Positions 1 to 8,244 are shown, numbered from the stretch's first letter. The stretch is 64,000 nt of DNA from RYN-230 sp963770545 (GCA_963770545.1 CAVYQF010000035.1:124001-188000), one strand, 5' to 3'. The notes: generated from the sequence alone by a model not told the origin. Program-made: numbers and translations.

Positions 1-298
1 CCGGGTCCTCAGGCTCCGGCTGGCCCGTGGGGCCGCCCCGATCCGGGTTCTCAGGCTCCGGACGGGCGTCAGCAGGCCGCACCGTCCCGCCCGCTGGCCC
101 CGCGGCCCCGTCCGCCGTGGTGGCCGCGGCGGCGGGAGGGTCTTCGTTGCGGCCCTGGTTTTCCTGATTTTCGTGCACCGGCTGGCCGGCCCCCTCGCCT
201 GCCTGCGTGATAGGCCCCGCGCCGTCTTGCGGTGGGACGGGGTCAGCGGCCCGGCCCGTCCCCGAGCGAAGACCGTGCCGCATGTGTCGCCCAATCAT
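1..298 (-). CDS. Hypothetical acidic, disordered protein, 3' part outside the window
   Basis: An open minus-strand frame runs from an ATG at 298 (alternative ATG at 283) to the left edge. The start carries no clear Shine-Dalgarno. The visible ~99 residues are rich in Pro, Glu, Gln, Ala and Gly, with two similar segments (PEPENPDRG and QPEPEDP), and look intrinsically disordered. Codon third positions are mostly G/C, as in neighbouring genes, and it is divergent from the DUF3093 gene. No domain is visible because the C-terminal part lies outside the window, so no function is assigned. The + strand frames in the same stretch have no convincing start. It could also be non-coding DNA. Confidence 0.35.
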   Translation of the reverse strand, partial: MIGRHMRHGLRSGTGRAADPVPPQDGAGPITQAGEGAGQPVHENQENQGRNEDPPAAAATTADGAAGPAGGTVRPADARPEPENPDRGGPTGQPEPEDP

Positions 299-328
299 GG
301 CTTCATGTAACCAACTACGGTGGACTCC

Positions 329-805
329 ATGCGTGTTTACCACGAACGCCTGCGTGTCCCGGTCAGCTGGTGGGTGCTCGGGATGATTTCGGTCCTCATG
401 CTGGGGGCCGGCTTCCTGGCCGGCTTCGACTGGGAGCCGGCGCTGGCCGTCTACGGGATCCTCACCGTGAGCCTCGCGGCCATCCTGATCGGCTGGGGCC
501 GGCTGCGCACCGAGGTGGCCGACGGTGAGCTCCGGGTAGGCCGGGACCGGCTGCCGCTCGCCCTGGCGGGCGAGGTGACCGCGCTGGACGAAGAGCAGAC
601 CCGGGCACTGCGCGGGCCGCGGGCCGATCCGGCGGCCTACCTGATGGCCCGGCCCTACCTGCCCCGGTCGGTATATATCGCGGTCGACGACCCCGCCGTG
701 CGCGGGCCGTACTGGCTCATCGGCACGCGCCGGCCGGAAGAACTGGCCGCCGCGATCGAGGCCGCCCGGCCCGCCGCGCGAGCCGGCGGCACACCCGTGG
801 GATGA
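329..805 (+). CDS. DUF3093 family membrane protein
   Basis: The ~158-residue protein resembles the actinobacterial DUF3093 family. It opens with a short MRVYHERL segment, then has two hydrophobic spans (about residues 11-30 and 33-52), then a soluble domain ending in a segment like VYIAVDDP...PYWLIGTRRP that is typical of the family. The function is unknown. I prefer the ATG at 329 over the in-frame GTG at 320. A TACGGT hexamer lies seven bases upstream of 329, fitting leaderless transcription, and homologues begin with a similar M-R-x-Y motif. A DUF4235 gene follows on the same strand 67 bp downstream. Confidence 0.85.
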   Translation: MRVYHERLRVPVSWWVLGMISVLMLGAGFLAGFDWEPALAVYGILTVSLAAILIGWGRLRTEVADGELRVGRDRLPLALAGEVTALDEEQTRALRGPRADPAAYLMARPYLPRSVYIAVDDPAVRGPYWLIGTRRPEELAAAIEAARPAARAGGTPVG

Positions 806-872
806 TCGGCACGCAGCAAGGCGGCGCGCCGGGCCGGACCACAGGCGGCCGGCGGGCATCAGGGAGGATGGC

Positions 873-1151
873 ATGGCAGACAAGCGCGGCGATGGTGCCG
901 GCGGCAAGGCACTGAACACGGCGGCGGCCCTAGGAGCGGCTTTCGTCGCCCGCAAGGTGGCCACCGTGGCCTGGACCAAGGTCACCGGCAAGGAGCCGCC
1001 GTCCGACCCGGAAGATCCCGCGGTGAGCATGGCCGAGGCTCTCGGCTGGGCCATCGCCATGGGCGTGGTGGTGGGCGCGGTCCGGGTGCTGGCCGTGCGC
1101 GCGGCGACCGCGCGGACGCGCCGGCACGCCGCGGAATCGCCGTCCAGCTGA
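873..1151 (+). CDS. DUF4235 family small membrane protein
   Basis: This 92-residue protein matches the DUF4235 pattern: an N-terminal hydrophobic stretch ending in GAAFVARKV, the signature WTKVTGKEPPSDPEDP, and a second hydrophobic segment (GWAIAMGVVVGAVRVLAVRA). It should sit in the membrane with two spans. No enzymatic motif is visible and the role of the family is not known. It begins with ATG after a GGGAGG ribosome-binding site about 7 bp upstream. It may be co-transcribed with the upstream DUF3093 gene. Confidence 0.85.
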   Translation: MADKRGDGAGGKALNTAAALGAAFVARKVATVAWTKVTGKEPPSDPEDPAVSMAEALGWAIAMGVVVGAVRVLAVRAATARTRRHAAESPSS

Positions 1152-1395
1152 GCCATCTGCCCGGGTGACGGCCACCGGGCGCGGGCCGCCCGGACGCGGT
1201 GATCACGACGGTCCCGCGGCCCTCCGGGACACGTTGCCGCTGGTCCCAGGGGTAAGGCTGCGTTCCAGCCTGCCCTTCGCGGCAGCCGGCCCGGCCCCCC
1301 GGGCTCCGCTTCGCGCATCCAGGCCCTGATCCTGGCGTCCGGGCCTGTAGCTGCCGATGCCCGGGCAGGTCTGGTCCCATGCGAGACTCTGTGCC

Positions 1396-2172
1396 GTGTC
1401 TGCACCTGACCGTTCCCGTCTGTCCTACAAGCTCAGCTTTGCGCTGCGGAATCCGGGCCGGGTCCTGCCTTACGCCCGGCGCCGCAGCCGGGACGCGCTG
1501 ATCGGGATGAAAGCCTCGGATCACATCAGCTACTACCGGGCGGTCATGAAGGCGGAGACCGCCCGCAACCGCGAGGCCGCGGTGGGCAGCAAGACCCATG
1601 ACTCCTGGATCAAGGTGGGGCAACTCCAGTTCGACTACCTGATCGGGCACGGGCTGCAGCCCGGTGACCGGATGCTGGAGATCGGCTGCGGCGACCTGCG
1701 GGCGGGCCGGCTGTTCATCGCCTACCTCAATCCCGGCCATTACTACGGCATCGATATCTCGCCGGACATCCTGCTGGCCGCGCAGGAGACCATCGCCCGT
1801 GACGACCTTCAGGGCAAGCTGGCCCACCTGGAACTGGTCGATGACCTGAAATTCCGGTTCCTGCCCGCGGCGCAGTTCACGGTGGTGCACGCGCACAGCG
1901 TGTTCAGCCACTCGCCGGTTGAGGTGATCGACGAGTGCCTGGCCAATGTGGGCCGGGTGATGAGCCCCGACGGGGTATTCGACTTCACCTTCTGCCGCAC
2001 TGAGGGCCCGGAGCACCGGGTGCTGCGCGAGGACTTCTACTACCGCACCGAAACGCTGCTGAAGCTGGCCGACTCCCACGGGCTCGACGCGGAACTGCTG
2101 GAAGACTGGGAAGGGCTGCCGCACCCGCAGTCCAAGATCCGGGTGACGCGCCGGCCCGGCCAGCGCTACTGA
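1396..2172 (+). CDS. Class I SAM-dependent methyltransferase
   Basis: A Rossmann-type methyltransferase of about 258 residues. Motif I is visible as MLEIGCGDLRAGR. It is followed by the acidic residue of strand beta-2 (YYGIDIS), and a later VVHAHSVFSH segment takes the motif IV position. The acceptor substrate cannot be predicted. I chose the GTG at 1396: a GAGACT hexamer lies exactly seven bases upstream, as in other apparently leaderless genes here. An in-frame ATG at 1357 would add 13 residues without a ribosome-binding site. No pathway gene is adjacent, so the context is uninformative. Confidence 0.75.
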   Translation: MSAPDRSRLSYKLSFALRNPGRVLPYARRRSRDALIGMKASDHISYYRAVMKAETARNREAAVGSKTHDSWIKVGQLQFDYLIGHGLQPGDRMLEIGCGDLRAGRLFIAYLNPGHYYGIDISPDILLAAQETIARDDLQGKLAHLELVDDLKFRFLPAAQFTVVHAHSVFSHSPVEVIDECLANVGRVMSPDGVFDFTFCRTEGPEHRVLREDFYYRTETLLKLADSHGLDAELLEDWEGLPHPQSKIRVTRRPGQRY

Positions 2173-2279
2173 GCCCCACCACGGGCAGCACTGCTGGGCA
2201 GCATCACTGACCCGGCGCCCGGAACGGGGTTAAGATACATCTCGATATCAGCCAGTTGGCTAATAACGGGAGGACGGCC

Positions 2280-2927
2280 ATGGACCCAGCGATGGATCCT
2301 GCGGTGGGCGCGAGCAGCGGAGGGCCGGGCACGAGCAGCGGAGCGCCGGTCACCAGCAGCGCGGCGCCTGCGATCCGCGCGTCGGACCGCGAGCGGGACG
2401 CAGCGACCCACCAGCTGCAGGACGCGTTCGCCGAGGGCCGCCTGGATGACGCCGAGTTCGATATGCGGATGCGCAGCGCCCTGTCCGCCCGGACCCGGGC
2501 CGACCTGGACGGGCTGCTGACTGACCTGCCCGCGGCGAGCCCGGCCACCGGCCAGGCGGCCGCGGCGGGAACCAGCGCGGGCCACGGCCCGGGGCGGCTC
2601 AACATCGCGTTCAAGAGCTCGGTCCGCCGGTCGGGCCGGTGGCGGGTCCCGGACCGCCACATCTCGGTCGTGTACAAGGGCAGCGGATGGCTGGACTTGC
2701 GGGCGGCTGAGCTGACCGCGCCGGTCACTACCTTGCTGGCGGTGGCGTACAAGTCGCGGATCACGATCCTGGTGCCCCCGGGGGTGCGGGTCGAGGCGGG
2801 CGGGTTCGGAGCCGACACCGACACCGACCCGGCGGCCGTCGTGCCTGCGGACGCGCCCGTGCTGCATGTGCGCGGCTACACCTACAAGGGCACCGTCGAG
2901 GTGCGCAGCAGGCCACCAGGGGACTGA
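2280..2927 (+). CDS. DUF1707 (SHOCT-like) domain protein
   Basis: The 215-residue protein carries a DUF1707 module at roughly residues 35-85. It starts RASDRERDAATHQLQDAF and includes GRLDDAEFDMRM, typical of small actinobacterial proteins thought to act near the membrane or as regulators. The C-terminal ~110 residues look like a beta-rich, cell-wall-type DUF2154-like fold (GWLDLRAAELTAPVTTLLAVAYKSRITILVPPG is spread over several strands). ATG 2280 is chosen because GGGAGG lies 6 bp upstream; an in-frame TTG at 2256 precedes that site. Its last 46 bp overlap the 3' end of the convergent MBL-rhodanese gene. Confidence 0.8.
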   Translation: MDPAMDPAVGASSGGPGTSSGAPVTSSAAPAIRASDRERDAATHQLQDAFAEGRLDDAEFDMRMRSALSARTRADLDGLLTDLPAASPATGQAAAAGTSAGHGPGRLNIAFKSSVRRSGRWRVPDRHISVVYKGSGWLDLRAAELTAPVTTLLAVAYKSRITILVPPGVRVEAGGFGADTDTDPAAVVPADAPVLHVRGYTYKGTVEVRSRPPGD

Positions 2928-4318
2928 TCCGCCGCTAACTGGACGGCACCGGCAGGCTCCCGGACCACGGGCAGGCCCGCCTCAGCGGCGCGGCCGAATT
3001 CGTCGTCGATGGCGGTCACCTCACGGCCCGCCGCCTGCAGCAGGGACGCGGCCACCGCCGACCGGTAGCCGGCCTGGCAATGCACCCACAACTCAGGGCC
3101 GGGGATCTCGCCCAGCCGCCCGGTCAGCTCGTGCAGCGGGATGTGGATCGCACCGTCGATGTGACCGGCCGCCCATTCCAGGTTCCGCCGGACGTCCAGC
3201 ACCGTCACCCGGCGGTCCCGCCGGGCCTGTGCCAGCGAGGCGAAGTCGGCGACCGGGAAGCTGGCCAGCGGCTCCCCCGCCGCCCAGTCCTCCGGTTTTC
3301 CGGTGGCGATGGCCACGGGCCGGTCGATGCCGATCCGGGCCAGCTCCCGCTGAGCCGTGGCGACCTGCTCCGCCGTCTCCCCGAGCAGCGTTACCAGGGT
3401 GCCGGCCGGGAGGAGCCAGCCCAGCTGGGCCGCCAGCGTGTCGCCTAGCTCGAAGCCGAGCGAGCCGACCAGGTGCCCGGCGGCGAAGACACGCCGCGAG
3501 CGCAGGTCCACCAGCCACTCCCCCGCTTCCACCCGGCGGCGCAGCTCCGCCGGCCCGGCCTGGGCGGGCAGCGACAGGTCTGGCGCGGCCGGGCCCGCGG
3601 CGTTACCCGGCCCCATCCGCGCGTAATACGCCGGGTACGCGTCCAGGCCGGCCAGCAGCTCGGCCACGAAACGGTCCGCGCTCAGCGTCAGCGCCGGGTT
3701 GCCCGCCTTCTCCTGGCCGATCGTGGACCAGCTGACGCTGGCTGTCTGGGTGGCGGCGCAGAAGCTGCCGAACCCGTGCGTGGGCAGCACCCCGACCCGG
3801 TCGGGCAGCATGGCGGCCAGCCGGGCCGCCGACGCGTGCTGGGCCCGGGCCAGCTCGGCCGCGTGCGCGGCGCCGAGCAGGTCGGTGCGCCCGGTCGCCC
3901 CGAACAACAGCGACCCGCCGGTGAAGACCGCGACCGGATCCCCGGTGCCATCCGACAGCACGTAGGCCAGGTGCGTGAACGTGTGGCCCGGGGTGGCCAG
4001 GACCTGGATCGAGGCGGACGGCGTGACCTCGACCAGGTCACCATCCGACACCGGGACGCGGTCGAAGGCGACCGGGTCCGCGGCGCTGACGTGATACGCG
4101 GCGCCGGTCTCCTGAGCCAGGGCCAGGCCCCCGGTGAGGTAGTCGTTATGCAGGTGGGTCTCGAACACGTGGGTGATCGGGACCCCGCGTTCGTCGGCCA
4201 GGGCCAGGACCCGGTCGATGTCCCGCTGCGGGTCGACCACCAGCGCCCCGGTCCCGTCGGTGGCCAGGTAACTGCGGTCCCCCAGGGATGGGGTGTCGAG
4301 CTGGAGTATCTCGATCAT
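2882..4318 (-). CDS. MBL-fold hydrolase with two rhodanese domains (persulfide dioxygenase-like)
   Basis: The 478-residue protein has an N-terminal metallo-beta-lactamase domain (about residues 1-240) with the metal motif THLHNDY and the later ATPGHTFTH histidine. Two rhodanese domains follow (about 265-355 and 370-455). The second has an active-site cysteine loop (VHCQAGYRS). The first lacks a cysteine and is probably structural. This architecture is that of ETHE1/CstB-type persulfide-handling enzymes, so I infer oxidation of persulfides or sulfide-derived thiols. It lies 14 bp after the LLM monooxygenase in the same operon, which fits sulfur metabolism. The 3' end overlaps the DUF1707 gene antisense. 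Confidence 0.85.
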   Translation of the reverse strand: MIEILQLDTPSLGDRSYLATDGTGALVVDPQRDIDRVLALADERGVPITHVFETHLHNDYLTGGLALAQETGAAYHVSAADPVAFDRVPVSDGDLVEVTPSASIQVLATPGHTFTHLAYVLSDGTGDPVAVFTGGSLLFGATGRTDLLGAAHAAELARAQHASAARLAAMLPDRVGVLPTHGFGSFCAATQTASVSWSTIGQEKAGNPALTLSADRFVAELLAGLDAYPAYYARMGPGNAAGPAAPDLSLPAQAGPAELRRRVEAGEWLVDLRSRRVFAAGHLVGSLGFELGDTLAAQLGWLLPAGTLVTLLGETAEQVATAQRELARIGIDRPVAIATGKPEDWAAGEPLASFPVADFASLAQARRDRRVTVLDVRRNLEWAAGHIDGAIHIPLHELTGRLGEIPGPELWVHCQAGYRSAVAASLLQAAGREVTAIDDEFGRAAEAGLPVVREPAGAVQLAADQSPGGLLRTSTVPL

Positions 4319-4332
4319 GCTGCCCCCTATGT

Positions 4333-5469
4333 TCAGGACCGCCCGGCCAGCTTCGCTTCCGGGCCCGCCGCCCCGGCGTGGGCCGCGTCCCGGCGGGCCA
4401 CTTCGGCCCGGACCAGCGGAATCAGCTCCCGGCCGTAGTCAGTAGCGTCCTCTAGCGGGTCGTACCCGCGAATGAGCAGCGTGGTCACGCCGAGGTCCAC
4501 ATAATCGAGCAGGGCCTGGGCGACCGTGTCCGGCGTCCCGACCAGGGCGGTGGAGTTGCCGCCGGCCCCGCTGGCCCGGGCCGTGGCCGTCCACAGCGCC
4601 CGGTCATGCAGGTCGCCCCGGGCCGCGGCCGCCAGCAGCCGCTGCGAGCCGGTGTTCTCCGGCTGCCCGTTCGCGCCGCGCCAGCCCCGGTACCGGGCCG
4701 CCGGCGAGCCGGGGTTCTCGATGGCCTCCAGGATGCGGTGCGCACGTTCCCAGGCCAGATCCTCGGTGGCGCCCAGGATCGGCCGGAACGACACGCTGAT
4801 GCCGGGCGCGGGGCGCCCTGCCGCGGCGGCCGCGGCCTGCACCGAGGCGATCTGCTCGGCGGTCTCCTTGAGCGGCTCGCCCCACAGCGCGAACGTGTCC
4901 GCGTGCTTGCCGCCGACCCGGTAGGCAGCGGCGGAGGAGCCGCCGAAGAACAGCGGGATGCCGGCCGGCCGCACCGGCCGGACCCCGGGATAGTAGCCCT
5001 CGAAGCGGTAGAACTGACCGTCGAGGCTGAACGCCTCCGCCTGAGTCCAGGCCTGCCGGAGGATGAGCACGTACTCGTCGGTCCGCGCGTATCGCTCGTC
5101 TTTGCCCAGGTAGTCGCCGTCGCGGCGCTGCTCGGCGTCGTTGCCGCCGGTGATCACGTGCACCGCCACCCGGCCGCCGGAGAACTGGTCCAGGGTGGCG
5201 AACTGCCGCGCCGCGAGGGTGGGGAACACGAACCCGGGCCGGTGCGCGATGAGCAGGCCGAGCCGCTGGGTGTGCGCCGCAACGTGCGCGGCCACCTGGG
5301 TACCTTCCGGCCAGGATGAGCCGTAGCCGATAAGGACGCGGTCGAAGCCCGCGTCCTCGTGGGCCTGGGCGTGGCGGCGGGTGAAGTCCGGGTCCAGCAG
5401 CGGTGTGGTCTGCGGCCTCGACTCCGACCCGTCGTTGGTGTGGATCATCCCGATGAACTCGACCGGCAT
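4333..5469 (-). CDS. LLM-class flavin-dependent oxidoreductase, SsuD-like
   Basis: A 378-residue luciferase-like TIM-barrel monooxygenase related to alkanesulfonate monooxygenases. Visible signatures are LLIAHRPGFVFPTLAARQFATLDQFSGGRV near residue 75-105 (given here as the family landmark region), VHVITGGND, and the flavin-site segment FFGGSSAAAYRVG. The enzyme should use FMNH2 supplied by a separate reductase; none is encoded nearby. Its ATG overlaps the upstream acyl-CoA dehydrogenase stop by one base (TGATG), implying coupled translation. Organosulfur desulfonation is inferred from family and context; other LLM substrates cannot be excluded. Confidence 0.85.
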   Translation of the reverse strand: MPVEFIGMIHTNDGSESRPQTTPLLDPDFTRRHAQAHEDAGFDRVLIGYGSSWPEGTQVAAHVAAHTQRLGLLIAHRPGFVFPTLAARQFATLDQFSGGRVAVHVITGGNDAEQRRDGDYLGKDERYARTDEYVLILRQAWTQAEAFSLDGQFYRFEGYYPGVRPVRPAGIPLFFGGSSAAAYRVGGKHADTFALWGEPLKETAEQIASVQAAAAAAGRPAPGISVSFRPILGATEDLAWERAHRILEAIENPGSPAARYRGWRGANGQPENTGSQRLLAAAARGDLHDRALWTATARASGAGGNSTALVGTPDTVAQALLDYVDLGVTTLLIRGYDPLEDATDYGRELIPLVRAEVARRDAAHAGAAGPEAKLAGRS

Positions 5470-6598
5470 CAGTGTTTCTCCCGTGGTGTTGGCGCCCGTG
5501 GTGCTGGCGTGGTGTCGGTGCGGGACGCGGCCAGGGCGGCGCGGCCGGCCACGGTGAGGATGGAGTCATCCTGCGGGGTGTGAACCCGGGCGCACAGTAC
5601 GTCCCTGTAATGCCGCTCCAGCGGATTTTTCCTGGTCAGGGCGTTATTTCCGACCAGGGCCACCGCCTGCTCGACCGCGCCGATGGCGGCCCTGGTCGCG
5701 ATGAGCTTGGCGATCGCCGGATGGCCGGCGATTGTCTCGTCGCCCGCGTCGACCCGCAGGGCCAGCCCGCCGACCAGGTCGCCCGCCCCGGTCAGGGCGG
5801 CCTCGATCTCACCGACCGCCGCCTCGAAGCGGGGCAGCGTGGCCAGCGGCCGGCCAAGCGCGCTGGGGGTCCGCTCACCCAGGAAGCGGACCAGCCAGTC
5901 GCGGGCCGCCGCGGCCACGCCCAGGTAAAGCGCGGCCAGCCCGAGCGAGTTCCAGGCCAGGAACCGCTCGTCCGGGGGCCGGGGTGACCCTGGCCCCGGG
6001 AGCGGCGCTCCCGCGGGCACCGTCCCCGGGGGCACCGTCCCCGGGGGCACCGTCTCCGGGGCACCGTCCCCGGGGGCGGCGGCTCGTGCAGCCCGGCGGT
6101 GGCACCGGGCGGCACCGGCGTGTCCGTGAAGATGACGTCGTCGCTGCGGCTGGCCCGCAGGCCCAGATGGTCCCAGGTCCGCTCGATGCTGATACCCGGG
6201 GAGTCGGTCCGCACCAGGAAGCTGCCGACCCGGACAGGGTCCTCGTCGGTGCGGGCCCAGACCACCATCCAGCGCAGCCCGACCGCCCCGGTGGAGAAGA
6301 TCTTGCGGCCGCTCAGCCACCAGGTGCCAGAATGCCAGCGGGCCACGGTGGCCGGCAGCCCGCCGCGGGCGGGGGTGCCGAGTTCCGGCTCCACCCGCAG
6401 CGCGTTGATCAGCACCGGGCGGGCCGCGGACTCCTGCAGGACCTCCTCGTAAATCCGCCGCGGCCACGTGCCGCCCTCCGCCTCCATCGCGTGGGTCAGC
6501 AACGTCATGGCGCTGACCAGCGCCACGGACGGGTCGCCCTGGCCCAGGGCGCGCAGGATCGCCACCGTGGTGGCCAGCCCGGCGCCCGGGTCGTTCAC
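5469..6598 (-). pseudogene. Acyl-CoA dehydrogenase family (SfnB/DszC-like), frameshifted
   Basis: Two frames together spell one acyl-CoA dehydrogenase-like protein of about 376 codons. The first frame starts at GTG 6598, in a GTGA overlap with the citrate synthase stop. It contains TTVAILRALGQGDPSVAL, the GTWWLSGRKIFSTGA flavin region and SFLVRTDSPGI. The second frame continues with the C-terminal helical domain, RKNPLERHYRDVLCARVH, and ends at 5469. The switch falls in a 15-bp tandem repeat where one copy is 14 bp (four Gs instead of five at 6058-6061). Restoring one base rejoins the frames. The N-terminus is also about 50 residues shorter than usual. It may be a genuine pseudogene, a phase-variable gene or a sequencing error. 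Confidence 0.75.
6020..6078. repeat. 15-bp tandem repeat with one 14-bp copy
   Basis: Four adjacent copies of CCGTCCCCGGGGGCA occur at 6020-6034, 6035-6049, 6050-6063 and 6064-6078. The third copy reads CCGTCTCCGGGGCA and is one G short. Read on the minus strand, the restored repeat encodes V-P-P-(G/E)-T units. The single-base loss causes the frameshift in the acyl-CoA dehydrogenase gene. Confidence 0.95.
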
Positions 6599-8022
6599 CG
6601 TGGCCGGGGGTCGGCCTGCCGATGGGCAGGGCCAGTGTAAACAGCCCGTGGACGCAGGGGCGTCCTGGCCGTGTACTCCTCCAGCGCGTGCGCCAGCCAG
6701 CCCGCGGTCCTGGCCACCGCGAAGATGACCTCACCCGCTCCCCGGATCATCCCTGCGCAACTGGCCAGCACGGCCAGCGCGAAATCGATGTTCGGCTCGG
6801 GCAGGGCCCGCCGGTGCATCTCGGCCAGCACGGAGTCCACCACGGCCAGCCGGGGTGACGCCGGGACCGCGCTCCGGACCATGGCCAGCAGGAGCCCGGC
6901 CCGCGGATCGCCCCCGCGGTACACGAAGTGGCCGAAGCCGGGCACCCGCTCGCCGCGGCGGAGCAGCTCCCCCACCACGCGGGGCGCGCCCGCCGCATCC
7001 TGCGCCGCGGCCAGCATGGTCTCCGCACCCAGCGAGGCGCCGCCATGCAGGGCGCCGCCGACCGCACCGAGCCCGCTAGCCACCACGGCGTAGGGGTCAG
7101 CCCGGACCGACGCGGCGACCCGGGCGGCCAGGGTGGACGCGGCCAGCTCGTGGTCGGCGAGCAGGACCAGCGCGGCCCGCAGGGCGTCCAGGAGGCCCGG
7201 CGGGGGCTCGCCGGGGCAGAGCCTGGGCCACAGCCGGGCCGGGATCCCGGCCCCCTGCTGACCCGCAGCCCGGGCGGTGACCGGCTGGTCCCCGGCCGGG
7301 GCTGCGGCCGGCTGGTCCCCGGCTGGGGCTGCGGCCGGCTGGTCCCCGGCCCGGGCCGGGGTTTGCTGCTCCGCGTCCCCGGCCAGCGGCAGGCAGTCCA
7401 CCAGGCCCGCGATGATGGCCCGGCCCGCCGCGGCCACGGCCGGCGGGTCGAACTGCAGCCGCAGCGGATCCGCCGCGGCCAGCGCCGGGACGATCACCTG
7501 GAGCCGTTCCAGCGGGAAGGTACCGGGCGGGAGCGCCGCTTGCGCGGCCCGGCCGGCCGCCAGCGCCGCGGGTGCCGCCTGCCACTCCCCCGGATCCGGG
7601 CCGGCGGGACCCAGGCCGACGGGACCCGGGCCTGGCCGCACGCCCCACAACAGCTCGCACACGTCCTCGAAGTCCCAGTCCCGGGCCAGGTCGAGCGCGT
7701 CCAGTCCGCGGAACCAGAGCCGGTCATCGGCGATCTCGGTCACGCCTGACTCAATCACCAGCCCGGCCAGGCCGGGTGGCCGGCGTGGCCCGCCCCGGCG
7801 GGCCAGCTCCTCGACCTCCCCCGGATCGAACCGGCTGCCCTTCCCGCCCGGCACGCCGTCAGCGCGGCCGCCGGCGCCGCCGTCCGCACGGGCACCGCCG
7901 CGGCCGCCGCTGACCCGGCGCCGGGTCAGCACGCCCCGGCTGACGTAGGAATACAGGGTGGCCTGCTTGATCCCGAGGCGGCGGGCCGCCTCCGCTGCGC
8001 TGATCCACTCCGTGTCAGCCAT
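6595..8022 (-). CDS. Citrate synthase family protein with N-terminal helix-turn-helix
   Basis: The 475-residue protein starts with a MerR/excisionase-like helix-turn-helix (WISAAEAARRLGIKQATLYS, residues 6-25). The rest is a citrate/methylcitrate synthase domain. Catalytic landmarks are LLADHELAAST (substrate-binding His), GALHGG (catalytic His), GFGHFVY and NIDFAL (catalytic Asp). A variable linker around residues 228-250 holds 9-residue repeats of the AGDQPAAAP type, encoded by a 27-bp minisatellite. HTH-citrate synthases are a known actinobacterial subgroup; condensation of an acyl-CoA with oxaloacetate is expected, but the true substrate is unknown. It is first in a four-gene operon and couples to the next gene by GTGA. 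An SD-like GAAGG precedes ATG 8022. Confidence 0.87.
   Translation of the reverse strand: MADTEWISAAEAARRLGIKQATLYSYVSRGVLTRRRVSGGRGGARADGGAGGRADGVPGGKGSRFDPGEVEELARRGGPRRPPGLAGLVIESGVTEIADDRLWFRGLDALDLARDWDFEDVCELLWGVRPGPGPVGLGPAGPDPGEWQAAPAALAAGRAAQAALPPGTFPLERLQVIVPALAAADPLRLQFDPPAVAAAGRAIIAGLVDCLPLAGDAEQQTPARAGDQPAAAPAGDQPAAAPAGDQPVTARAAGQQGAGIPARLWPRLCPGEPPPGLLDALRAALVLLADHELAASTLAARVAASVRADPYAVVASGLGAVGGALHGGASLGAETMLAAAQDAAGAPRVVGELLRRGERVPGFGHFVYRGGDPRAGLLLAMVRSAVPASPRLAVVDSVLAEMHRRALPEPNIDFALAVLASCAGMIRGAGEVIFAVARTAGWLAHALEEYTARTPLRPRAVYTGPAHRQADPRPR
7285..7357. repeat. 27-bp in-frame minisatellite in the citrate synthase linker
   Basis: Two copies of a 27-bp unit beginning CTGGTCCCCGGC lie at 7285-7311 and 7312-7338. 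They differ at one base, and a partial third copy follows from 7339. On the coding (minus) strand each unit encodes nine residues rich in Ala, Pro, Gly, Asp and Gln. The array keeps frame, so copy-number changes would only alter linker length. Confidence 0.9.
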
Positions 8023-8133
8023 CCGCCGCCTTCACCGCACCCCTCCCGTCCCGGGAGACCCGAAGTCCTGGCCCGGGGGCGGGCCGGCCAGCGGTTGTCG
8101 TTAGAGAGCTCGTGTTATCCAGTCCCACGTTAG

Positions 8134-8183
8134 TTGATTTTAATCAATATTGATGACATTGGACAGAAATGCCAATGTGTCAA
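8134..8183. promoter_or_regulatory. Cluster of overlapping palindromes between divergent genes
   Basis: An AT-rich island in otherwise GC-rich DNA. TTGATT-TT-AATCAA (8134-8147) has perfect 6-bp arms. It overlaps the perfect 12-bp palindrome ATCAATATTGAT (8143-8154). A third imperfect dyad pairs TTGATGACATTGG (8150-8162) with CCAATGTGTCAA (8172-8183). The cluster sits in the 222-bp gap between the HTH-citrate synthase operon and the homocitrate synthase-like gene, so it is a good candidate operator for one or both. The cognate regulator is unknown; the HTH-citrate synthase itself is one possibility. Confidence 0.65.
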
Positions 8184-8244
8184 CGTGAGGCCCGCACCGC
8201 GGGCCACCGACCCGACCGCACCGCGCAGTGCCCGGAGGATGCCG

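Noticed and set aside
982..2124. A 380-codon minus-strand frame
   Set aside because: It is antisense to the methyltransferase and the DUF4235 3' end, with no recognisable family.
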